Shown here in pieces: positions 47,381 to 55,668 of a stretch of 64,000 nt of DNA. Within the stretch, counting starts at the first letter, position 1; the number at the start of each line of letters is the position of its first letter. A model generated the notes under the pieces. The model saw only the letters and a list, made by a program, of their open reading frames with translations. It was not told the origin of the DNA and did not search any database. The position numbers and the translations under genes were made by a program. The DNA is from Bifidobacterium thermophilum (GTDB lineage: Bacteria; Actinomycetota; Actinomycetes; Actinomycetales; Bifidobacteriaceae), in contig JGZV01000002.1 of NCBI GenBank assembly GCA_000741495.1, positions 237,443 to 301,442 of the forward strand. Reading direction: 5' to 3'.

Positions 47381-48943
47381 TCAGTGGACGATCCGCTGAT
47401 CGTTGACCGTCACCACTTCACGGCTTTGCGGTTCCAATGACGAGGCGGACACATATGCCACTTGCGCGATATTCGCCTTTGCCAGCGCCTCATTGGTCAA
47501 CCGTGCTCCCCATGTCACCGCTGCTTTGGAGCTCATCGTCACCAGCTGGGTGTTATCGCCGATATCCTTGGGGCGTACGCTTGCCGCCGCGGTCGGCGCA
47601 ATATCCGCACGCTTGACGCCAGTAGGTTTGCCGCTCGCATCATAACCGCGCATCGTCACCGTAACCGGTGTGTCGGACGTGTTGACAATATCAAGCTGCG
47701 CCGTCATCGACGCTGGGATGGCCACCGCGGTATGCCGTTGACGTACCAGTCCGGGAATGAACGCGACATCCGCCTGGCTGGAAGAGCCCAACGTAATCGT
47801 CGACTGTATCGCAATCGGCGCGGAAGCGTTCGCAATCAACGCTACCGTATCGTCCGGGGCTTGCCCCAAATCGATGGCTGACACCCGTTTGGCGGGAACG
47901 GACACGGTTTTCGCTTCGATTTTCCCGTCCGTGGTGATCCACGACACAGTCACCGTCGCCGTACGTTGCGCATACACCAAAGCGGTCACCTTGTCATTCG
48001 CGTGAATACCTGGCATCGCCAGGTTATCCGAGAAATCACCCAGCGGCGTGACAATATCCGACCCTTGGGGCTTCAAACCGTCGGCACGCACCACGTTGAC
48101 GGTCGCAGCGACTGGGGTTTCCTTACTTGACACCGTGACATAGACGCCATCCTGTCCGGGGGCGGCAGCAGCGACATCCCACGTCGCTTGTCCACCTGCG
48201 GGGACGGTCAGCGTGCTTCGCGTAGACAGGGACAACTTATCGGAATGTTTGGTCCCATACACGGCAATATCCAAGGAAGTCGCCTTCTGCGACGGATTGG
48301 CCACAACGAGCTGTTCGGTCACTCCGGTATCGGTCGCAGGCAGCAGGAAAGAGTTCGACAACGCAGTGGTGACGCAGGAAGCCGCGGACGCGCCACGAAG
48401 ATCACCTGTTGTCGCCCATGTCGCCACAGCGCCGGCGACACCCGTACCGGATTTCGCTTCCAAGAGTTTGGCATCAATATATTGGGCGTTGTTCGCGACA
48501 TCGCCGGCAAGTGTTTTCACATTCGCCGAATCCAACATGTCACTGTTGGAAAACTGCCGTGCCTGATCATCCTGTGCGTCAGCAATCGGATAATCATATG
48601 CGGTGGCGGAATATACTGACCCGAAAGCGGCGGCCAAGGCGGATGATGCGATATCGCCGGCAGTCGCCTGATATTCGCTGTCACCGAAATTCGTGTCATC
48701 AGCCAATGCCATTTGCCGCGGACAATACAGGCCGTATTCGGTCTGGCTGACATGTTGCACCATGGAGGCGCCAGACACCGCAGGCTTGTCCACCAGCCCG
48801 TCAGCCGGCTTCAACAGTGCCAATGCCGCGACCAATGCCGCAATCAGCAGCGTGGTCAGCACAATCACAACGGTCCTGCGCACGCTTGCAGTCCGCCGGT
48901 GGCCGGATTCCAAGCGGCGCCGATCGGCGCGTCTGTCACTCAT
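47381..48943 (-). CDS. DUF5719-family secreted or membrane-anchored protein
   Basis: A 520-residue protein with an arginine-rich N-terminal tail and one membrane segment (about residues 23-45, VVIVLTTLLIAALVAALALL). The large outer part is beta-rich with repeated adhesin-like modules (for example TALSNSFLLPATDTGVTEQL and LTVPAGGQATWDV). It starts within the stop codon of the glycosyltransferase gene (ATGA overlap at 48940-48943), so the two are translationally coupled. The pair is a conserved actinobacterial unit; a role in envelope assembly is likely but not established. Confidence 0.8.
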   Translation of the reverse strand: MSDRRADRRRLESGHRRTASVRRTVVIVLTTLLIAALVAALALLKPADGLVDKPAVSGASMVQHVSQTEYGLYCPRQMALADDTNFGDSEYQATAGDIASSALAAAFGSVYSATAYDYPIADAQDDQARQFSNSDMLDSANVKTLAGDVANNAQYIDAKLLEAKSGTGVAGAVATWATTGDLRGASAASCVTTALSNSFLLPATDTGVTEQLVVANPSQKATSLDIAVYGTKHSDKLSLSTRSTLTVPAGGQATWDVAAAAPGQDGVYVTVSSKETPVAATVNVVRADGLKPQGSDIVTPLGDFSDNLAMPGIHANDKVTALVYAQRTATVTVSWITTDGKIEAKTVSVPAKRVSAIDLGQAPDDTVALIANASAPIAIQSTITLGSSSQADVAFIPGLVRQRHTAVAIPASMTAQLDIVNTSDTPVTVTMRGYDASGKPTGVKRADIAPTAAASVRPKDIGDNTQLVTMSSKAAVTWGARLTNEALAKANIAQVAYVSASSLEPQSREVVTVNDQRIVH

Positions 48944-51900
48944 GCTTCCTCCTCATCGTCACGCATCAGTCCGGAGCCCGGCCGGGGCAACGCAACCAAG
49001 CAGTACCCCACCATGATGATCGCAAGACACCACAGCCAGAGCCGACGCCAGACGCTGGCTTGCGCCCGGCGCTGCCACGTCGTGGTGATACGTTGCGTCG
49101 TCCCACTGTCAGTGTTCATCGAAACCCGGTAGTATGTGCCACTGTCGGCGCTGACCACGGTTTGGACACCATCGCACGCCGTGATATTGGCAATCAAGCC
49201 GGATGTGGCGTTCTTCGCCGCGGCATCACTGGTGTCGGGAACAACAAAGATACCACCGAATCCGAGTTTTCCGATCGCGGTGATCGCATCATCATTCGAC
49301 CCGGACAGCAAGGCGGCGCTGGCCTTGGCCAGCGTATCGGCGGCCGCATCCGTTTCCCCGGAAACGATTTGCGCTCTTGTAGCAGGTGAAGCGTCAAGCA
49401 GATCCCCCTTGCCGGTGCGCATCACCGCATATTCGATAGCGCTATCGGTACGTGCGCGTAAAGCGAGAATGCGGTTATCGCTGTTGTTCCTGAGATAATC
49501 CACGGCGACCGCCGGCAAGCCCCCCGTACTCGCCCCGGCATGCTGCGAGGGAATGGCCAGTGCTGCGAAGCCGCCCCACGCCGCAGCGATCATCACCATG
49601 ACAATGACGAGCATGCCACGCGCTCCGCGCACCAAGGATGTCGTATGCCGCGACTGTCCCAGCTGTGCATGCGCCGCAGTCTCCTCCGATCCCAGGGATG
49701 AGCGCAACAAGCGGAATCGTTGCACGGCCCCACCCGCGACCAGACAGACGCATGACAGCAAAGCGACCATGGCCAATGCGACACCCGGCAGCACGGATCC
49801 GGCCACTTGACCGTCGGCGTCAACAGCCACCGTAACGCGGGAGGATACCATCGCCAACGCTGTGCCGCACACCGCGACAATCCACATCATCCTTGAAGAG
49901 CGCAACGCGAACGGAAGCAACAGTGAAATCACAGCGAATACGACAATGACGAGCATCGCGAACAGCATGCCGGCACGCAGCATGGATTGCGGGTCACCGC
50001 CGCGCCACACGACATCCGTATCCACGCCGAATGCGCGGTACACAATCTGTGTGAGGCTCAACGCCGCCGGCGCACCATTGACCTGTCGAACCGGGACCGC
50101 GATATCGCCGAACAGCTGCCGCCACATACCTTGCTGACCGTAATGGATGGCGTTCAACAGGGTCGGAGCCACCGCGAATGCCGCAGGAGCGGGAATCAGC
50201 AGCAGCATCGTGCGATGGCTCGGCACCACAATCAGGAATATCAGGAAAGCGAGCGTCAACGCGAGCAAAGTCTGAGGCTCGGACAACACCACGACGACAA
50301 AGCAGAGCGCAGCGCACGACGCGGCCTGAATCGAGGCTTTCGGCCGCATCGGATCTTCCGTATGATACATGCCGACCGCACGGAATACGAAGGCGAACGC
50401 GGCAGGCAGGAACACCATCATGGTGAGCATGGCAAGATTCGTCGATTGGAACAGTCCCAATGCGCCAGCGAACGCGACCCACAGGAATCCGCCCGCGATG
50501 CGTACTGCATCAGAACGCGTGAAAATACCTGCCAGCGCCCAAAACGACAACGCCGCCAAAGGCGCGCAAAGACAGTAAATCAGGCTCAGCGCCGTCGCCA
50601 CGTGGCCGAACGTCAACGCTGAAGCCGCCATAAGTACCAGAAGCCATGGCGTAGGAGGCGCCGAACGTCCGACACCGTCGCCGTACACCCATTGTGTCGT
50701 GGCTGATTCGACGAGTTGGCGCCACGATGCGCCCGTCGCCAGCCATTGGTCGGAATACAAGGTCCCACCCATGGCGAACGAGCGGATGAGCTGCCATTGT
50801 GTAGCGACCACCACTGCGGTGACCGCAATCATCATGAGGACAGCGCCGACCCACCGTCTGATCAGCCGCTGACGCAAATGCGTTTTGGCCAAAGGACTGA
50901 GCAGCACCATGTGGCGTTGGCTGTCCATGGCGTTGCGCCGGTCATGCCAACGCGCGATCTGCTGCCTGTCGGCGATAAGAACGCCGAGTCTGGACGGCGT
51001 GACTTTCGTCTGCTTGGCTACTTGCCGCCGCGCGTTGATAGCGCGGGGGAACGACAGAATCGCCGACCAAGGCATAGCCAGCTCGCTGACAGCGTCGCGC
51101 GGCTGTTTGGCGAACAGCTTCATCACCGCTTTACCGACGGCCATAGGAATACTGCACAGCCACCACAGCAGCCACCACACCATCCGGATATCGGTGTACG
51201 CGTACCGTTGTTCCGCCCGCATGCGTGGCAGTGAAGTATTCTGCCGGTCCTCCTCATCGAGCGCCTGGCCGCCTCTGGTGCGGATTCCTTCGAACCGTGC
51301 CCTGCGATGTGCGATTTTCGCGCCAGGCACGACGACGACACGGCCTCCACTGAGGCATACGCGCCGGCAGAAATCAGCGGATTCGCCGAAGGTGCCAAAC
51401 CACGGGGAGATGCCGTTGAGCGTTCGCAACGTATCCACAGGAACGAGAGCGCCGGCGAGTGAGACGGCGAAGACATCTTGTCTGCCGTCATACTGCTCCT
51501 GATCAGGCTCGCCGTCCACGACAAGCGAGTACAGACGATGATGACCGGCGTATCGGCCGACATCATGCAGGTTGTCTCCTTGCCAATCAAGCTGTTTGGC
51601 TCCCAGAATCGATGCCGTGGGGGCATTGCGCCATGTTTCAAGCATGGATTCCAAGCATTGGTTGTTCGCGGGGCGGGAATCGTCGTGAAGCATCCACAGG
51701 CAACGAACCGACGGGTCAAGCCCTGCCGCCGCCGCGGCGAATGATACCGCTTGCGAGAATGATTTGGCCCCCGAAACCGGCACGATACGCACGTACACCC
51801 GTTTGGTGTCCGGCAGGTGTGTCGCCGGACCTGACGGCATGGGAATCACATCGAATGATGTTTGCACCGGTTGTGCAAGGCGACCCGTGCAATCGGCAAT

Positions 51901-52089
51901 GACAATAACCGAAGGCAGCATGCTTTGCGCGAACACCGCCGATAGGGTCTGCGGAAGGAATCGCTTGTCGTCCTCGACGGTGATGACCGCCGCCACCGAG
52001 TTGTCGACATCCTGACGGTGCGTATACGCGCGAGAAGCCAGAACACCGGCGACCAACTGTTCGATGTCGTTGCTGCCTGTGAAATCCAT
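48940..52089 (-). CDS. Large membrane glycosyltransferase, GT2-type N-terminus
   Basis: A 1049-residue protein. Residues 1-300 form a GT2-like fold (VAAVITVEDDKRFLPQTLSA, and the acid motif LWMLHDDSRPANNQ). More than ten membrane segments follow from about 300 to 830, and an outer C-terminal region holds CDGVQTVVSADSGTYYR. It probably adds a sugar to a cell-envelope polymer. The start at 52089 (MDFTGSND) has no ribosome site but CACTAT sits 7-12 bases before the ATG, which fits leaderless transcription. It lies 31 bases after a WhiB gene and overlaps DUF5719 by four bases. Confidence 0.83.
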   Translation of the reverse strand: MDFTGSNDIEQLVAGVLASRAYTHRQDVDNSVAAVITVEDDKRFLPQTLSAVFAQSMLPSVIVIADCTGRLAQPVQTSFDVIPMPSGPATHLPDTKRVYVRIVPVSGAKSFSQAVSFAAAAAGLDPSVRCLWMLHDDSRPANNQCLESMLETWRNAPTASILGAKQLDWQGDNLHDVGRYAGHHRLYSLVVDGEPDQEQYDGRQDVFAVSLAGALVPVDTLRTLNGISPWFGTFGESADFCRRVCLSGGRVVVVPGAKIAHRRARFEGIRTRGGQALDEEDRQNTSLPRMRAEQRYAYTDIRMVWWLLWWLCSIPMAVGKAVMKLFAKQPRDAVSELAMPWSAILSFPRAINARRQVAKQTKVTPSRLGVLIADRQQIARWHDRRNAMDSQRHMVLLSPLAKTHLRQRLIRRWVGAVLMMIAVTAVVVATQWQLIRSFAMGGTLYSDQWLATGASWRQLVESATTQWVYGDGVGRSAPPTPWLLVLMAASALTFGHVATALSLIYCLCAPLAALSFWALAGIFTRSDAVRIAGGFLWVAFAGALGLFQSTNLAMLTMMVFLPAAFAFVFRAVGMYHTEDPMRPKASIQAASCAALCFVVVVLSEPQTLLALTLAFLIFLIVVPSHRTMLLLIPAPAAFAVAPTLLNAIHYGQQGMWRQLFGDIAVPVRQVNGAPAALSLTQIVYRAFGVDTDVVWRGGDPQSMLRAGMLFAMLVIVVFAVISLLLPFALRSSRMMWIVAVCGTALAMVSSRVTVAVDADGQVAGSVLPGVALAMVALLSCVCLVAGGAVQRFRLLRSSLGSEETAAHAQLGQSRHTTSLVRGARGMLVIVMVMIAAAWGGFAALAIPSQHAGASTGGLPAVAVDYLRNNSDNRILALRARTDSAIEYAVMRTGKGDLLDASPATRAQIVSGETDAAADTLAKASAALLSGSNDDAITAIGKLGFGGIFVVPDTSDAAAKNATSGLIANITACDGVQTVVSADSGTYYRVSMNTDSGTTQRITTTWQRRAQASVWRRLWLWCLAIIMVGYCLVALPRPGSGLMRDDEEEA

Positions 52090-52120
52090 AATTCTATAGT
52101 GTACGCAAAGGGGCGTAAGC

Positions 52121-52435
52121 TCAGGCGCAGCGACGCTCCTTCTTGACCTGCCGACGCTCCCGTTCACTCATTCCACCCCAAATACCGAAGCGCTCGTCAT
52201 GGTCGATCGCCCATTCCAGGCACTGTTCGCGCACCTCGCATAATTCACACACCTGCTTGGCGTCACGTGTAGACCCGCCTTTTTCCGGGAAAAACACTTC
52301 CGGATCAGTTTGGGAGCATAGCGCCCGCTGCCGCCAAGACAACGTATCGGTGCCGCCGAATAGTCCCCAAGCATCATACTGGACATGCGCATCCCCAGCC
52401 CCTTTGCCGGCGGAATCACGAGATGCATCCCGCAT
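52121..52435 (-). CDS. WhiB-family iron-sulfur regulator (WhiB2/WhmD-like)
   Basis: A 104-residue transcription factor that binds a [4Fe-4S] cluster. The four cysteines are in ALCSQTDPEVFF, QVCELCEVREQC (three), with the G-rich turn FGIWGGMSERERR and a basic C-terminus. The ATG at 52435 follows AAGGAGG. Its place beside the glycosyltransferase, DUF5719 and zincin-like genes matches the WhiB2/WhmD position in other actinobacteria, where it acts in cell division. The sub-family is assigned by context. Confidence 0.9.
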   Translation of the reverse strand: MRDASRDSAGKGAGDAHVQYDAWGLFGGTDTLSWRQRALCSQTDPEVFFPEKGGSTRDAKQVCELCEVREQCLEWAIDHDERFGIWGGMSERERRQVKKERRCA

Positions 52436-52749
52436 TGTTTTCCTCCTTGATCATCGTCGAGCATTCAGCACGTTCCCACACTACACGCCATTTGCCTGAT
52501 TTTTCAAGCCTTCCGCCCCTTTCTCCCCCCGTTATCGGGTATACGGGCGCGTACGAGCGGGCGTATCCGGGTGGTGTGATGTCCCGCGCACAGTTGTGAT
52601 AATACCGTTGAGAATCTGCCGGTATGGTCAGGCAATGCTCGAGAATCGAGGGGATTCATCATGACAATGGTCTACAATTTCTTGGGTTAGAAGAACAAGA
52701 CAGTCCACTGATCGGCCAAGGCTGACTCACACACAGGAAGGTCTCACGC
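52436..52749. other. Divergent intergenic region, WhiB gene and LCP gene
   Basis: About 310 bases between two divergent genes; it must hold both promoters. The centre (52540-52600) is rich in CGGGCG and GTATAC-type motifs. TACAAT at 52673-52678 is a plausible -10 box for the LCP gene, without a clear -35. No gene, tRNA or terminator is seen. Confidence 0.55.
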
Positions 52750-54162
52750 GTGACATCTCATCGCAGCAACCAGAAGCTCCCGAACCTCAATGGTTGGAAT
52801 CAGCCCAAGCCGCGCCACAGCCTCGGGTATCGGGTACGCCACCAGACGCGGTCCGTGGTGGTCAGCGTAGTCGCGGCCGTTCTGGTGTTCGCAGGCAGTG
52901 CCGCAGCAGCGACCTGGTACGACTTCGACCATGCCATTGACGTGAACGAACTCACCATCATCCCGCAGAAGTCGGGAAGTACAGAAGACACCGTTGTCGA
53001 CCCCAACGCGGGGCAAGTCATCAACATTCTGGTCTTGGGGCAGGATACCCGTTCAGGCGAAGCGAATAAAGCACTTGGCGGGCCGGGCGATTCGGAAAAT
53101 CATCAGTCCGATACCGCCATGGTCGTCCAAATCAGCGCGGACCGCTCCTATATCAATCTTGTCTCCATCCCGCGCGATTCGATTGTGAACGCGCCAAGCT
53201 GCCAAACCACCAAAGGCACCGTGCCTGCACGCTACAACGTGATGTTCAATTCGATTTTCGCCTCGGCGTACGCCAAGGGCGGTGATCTCGCCTCAGCTGG
53301 CAGCTGCACGATGGCGGCGGTCAATTCGTTGACCGGACTGGATATCCAGAACGTTATCATCGCTGATTTCGCGGGCATGCGCGATATGATCGACGCGCTT
53401 GGCGGGGTGAACGTGTGCATCCCTGTCGCAACGAAGGACGAGACCACCGGCATTGATTTGCAGCCGGGCTTGCAGCATCTTGACGGGACCACCGCCACCG
53501 AGTATGCGCGTATGCGCCACGGCACCGGCACCGACGGATCGGATATCATGCGTACCACGCGCCAACAGTATCTGGTCAAGGAAATCATCAAAGAAGCGTT
53601 GTCAAAGAACCTGTTCACGCAAAGCTCCCAGCTCTACCAGCTGGCGAAAACCGCGTTGAGTGCGCTGAACATCAGCTCGGGACTGGCCAGCGCCTCCACC
53701 TTGGTCGGGCTGGCGATGAGCCTGAAAGACCTTGATCCGACCCACTTGTACATGCAGACCATCCCGGTGACTTCGTGGTCGCAGGATATCAACCGCGTCG
53801 TATGGGCGTCGAACGCCGATGACGTGTGGGAAAAACTGCGCAAGGAGAAGCCCTTGACCCAAGAGGATTCCTCAGCCGCTTCGAATGATTCGTCCGCGTC
53901 GGACTCGAGCAGCAGTCCGTCCGCATCGGATGACACCGCTTCTGATTCAGCCTCCGCGCCCGCTTCGGCGTCACCGACTGAAACCGTCAACCCGACGACC
54001 GGATTGATCACCAAGGCTGACGGCACTCTGATCGACCCGAACACCGGGGGCATCGTCAACAAGAAGAACGGCACGATCACCGACCCGGTTACCGGCCAGT
54101 ATCTTGGTATCGCCGACCGGTACCTCAACGCCACCGTATGTGCGGTTAATGCGGAGGAATGA
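52750..54162 (+). CDS. LytR-CpsA-Psr (LCP) family protein
   Basis: A 470-residue membrane-anchored phosphotransferase of the type that joins glycopolymers to peptidoglycan. A short cytoplasmic tail and one membrane segment (about 35-54) precede the LCP domain. Catalytic features include the Asp in LGQDTRSGE and QSDTAMVVQI and the arginine in VSIPRDSIVN. After about residue 370 comes a Ser/Asp/Ala-rich linker and a C-terminal stretch (TGLITKADGTLIDPNTGGIV). It starts with GTG after AGGAAGG. A second LCP gene follows. Confidence 0.92.
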   Translation: MTSHRSNQKLPNLNGWNQPKPRHSLGYRVRHQTRSVVVSVVAAVLVFAGSAAAATWYDFDHAIDVNELTIIPQKSGSTEDTVVDPNAGQVINILVLGQDTRSGEANKALGGPGDSENHQSDTAMVVQISADRSYINLVSIPRDSIVNAPSCQTTKGTVPARYNVMFNSIFASAYAKGGDLASAGSCTMAAVNSLTGLDIQNVIIADFAGMRDMIDALGGVNVCIPVATKDETTGIDLQPGLQHLDGTTATEYARMRHGTGTDGSDIMRTTRQQYLVKEIIKEALSKNLFTQSSQLYQLAKTALSALNISSGLASASTLVGLAMSLKDLDPTHLYMQTIPVTSWSQDINRVVWASNADDVWEKLRKEKPLTQEDSSAASNDSSASDSSSSPSASDDTASDSASAPASASPTETVNPTTGLITKADGTLIDPNTGGIVNKKNGTITDPVTGQYLGIADRYLNATVCAVNAEE

Positions 54163-54224
54163 ACCAAATCCCTCGCGGAACGCCCGCGCTGAGTAACAGT
54201 TAGCACGTATTGACAGGAGGTCGT

Positions 54225-55532
54225 ATGGCGCAGGGATCATCGCAGTGGGAAGCAGGCAACAGCCAACCGCCCAGCTTCTTGCCCGCGGGAACCCCGAAGC
54301 ATCGTGTCCGCCCGGATACGACAGCCCAGCCGGCGACCGGTCAAGTCGTGCCACCCAGCTTCTCCCCCGCTTCCGCCAGATCATCCGGGTCTCGGTCATC
54401 CTCATCTGTGCCCCACAGCGCCGCCGATGCCGACGACTACGAGTACCGGCAACGGCAATCCGCGCGCGTTTCCGGCGGTTCGTCACGCAATGCGACCAAC
54501 AACGAGCACGTGTATTCCGTATCGCCGCAACCGGGGCCGACGAACGGTGTTCGACGCTCCCGCAGAGCTCGAAGCCGTGCGAGCGCCGGCACAGTGTTCA
54601 GAAGACTACTTGTAGCGTTGCTGGTGGTGCTCATCGCCGCAGCCGCTTTCACGTACAACTGGGTGAACAGCAACCTCGACAAATCAGCGTGGCTCAGTGA
54701 CACGGAGCGTGGACAGGCAACATCGTGGCTGATTTTAGGTTCTGACGAGCGCGACGGATCGGTCCAGGAATCCTATACTGATGTCACCGGAACCCGTACC
54801 GACACGATTCTTGTGCTGACCAAACCGAAAAGCGGTGCCAGTTCGCTGATTTCCATCCCACGAGACTCCCTGGTGAAAATCAACGGCAAATCAATGAAAA
54901 TCAACGCCGTCTACCAGTTCTATGGCAAGAAGCGGTTGGTCAGTACGGTCGAAACCATCACCGGGCAGAAAATCGACCATGTCGCCATGGTGAAGTTCGG
55001 TGGTGTCATGCATGTAGTGGATGCGCTCGGCGGTGTCGAACTGTGCTACGACCATACGGTGAACGACCCGAATTCCGGCATGGTGTGGCAGTCCGGATGC
55101 CATGTCGCCGACGGTGGCACCGCACTCGCATTCTCGCGCATGCGTTATTCCGATCCGAACGGTGATTTTGGTCGAGCTGCCCGGCAGCGGCAGGTCATCG
55201 GCGCCATTATGAACAAGGCGACGTCGTCCTCGACACTCACGAAATTCAGCACCACGTCCAAGGTCGCGAAAGCGGCACTGCAATCGGTCAGCGTCGATGA
55301 TGACACCACGCCCACCACGTTGTTGTCCATGGTTACGGCATTCCGCAACGCGTCAAGCTCCAAAGGCGTGACCGGAAGCGTGTACTGGACCGACCCGGGA
55401 TATTATGTTTCCGGCGTCGGCTCTTGTGTGCTGCTGGACGATGACAAGAATCTCACGCTGTTCAGTGAGCTGGCGGCGGGCACGCACGCACCAGGCAATG
55501 TCGGCACCTTGACGGAATCGTCATCCAACTGA
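54225..55532 (+). CDS. LytR-CpsA-Psr (LCP) family protein
   Basis: The second LCP protein, 435 residues. A long disordered cytoplasmic tail (about 125 residues, rich in Ser, Pro and Arg) precedes a membrane segment (128-146) and an LCP domain. Key segments are ILGSDERDGSVQES, RTDTILVLTKPKSG and LISIPRDSLVKI. FSRMRYSDPNGDFGRAARQR is the conserved C-terminal motif with arginines that bind the lipid pyrophosphate. GACAGGAGG precedes the ATG at 54225. Two LCP genes in tandem suggest attachment of more than one polymer or redundancy. Confidence 0.93.
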   Translation: MAQGSSQWEAGNSQPPSFLPAGTPKHRVRPDTTAQPATGQVVPPSFSPASARSSGSRSSSSVPHSAADADDYEYRQRQSARVSGGSSRNATNNEHVYSVSPQPGPTNGVRRSRRARSRASAGTVFRRLLVALLVVLIAAAAFTYNWVNSNLDKSAWLSDTERGQATSWLILGSDERDGSVQESYTDVTGTRTDTILVLTKPKSGASSLISIPRDSLVKINGKSMKINAVYQFYGKKRLVSTVETITGQKIDHVAMVKFGGVMHVVDALGGVELCYDHTVNDPNSGMVWQSGCHVADGGTALAFSRMRYSDPNGDFGRAARQRQVIGAIMNKATSSSTLTKFSTTSKVAKAALQSVSVDDDTTPTTLLSMVTAFRNASSSKGVTGSVYWTDPGYYVSGVGSCVLLDDDKNLTLFSELAAGTHAPGNVGTLTESSSN

Positions 55533-55653
55533 CGTTTCGGCGAAACACTCAGGAGCAATCGGAAACGGCCAACGTGCAAGGCAAGTGCCGGTGTCTGCCG
55601 CATCCTCTGTCCACATTTGCCAGACCGGTTGCATGACAGGAGGGTTTCCCGTC

Positions 55654-55668
55654 ATGCTGAGGGAATGA
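55654..55668 (+). CDS. Four-codon leader ORF (MLRE) overlapping the FtsK-like start
   Basis: ATG CTG AGG GAA TGA has a strong ribosome site, AGGAGGG at 55638-55644, nine bases upstream. Its stop overlaps the next start as ATGA at 55665-55668. The downstream gene has only a GAGGGA touching its own ATG, so this minigene is the likely entry point for ribosomes. Expression is inferred. Confidence 0.45.
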   Translation: MLRE

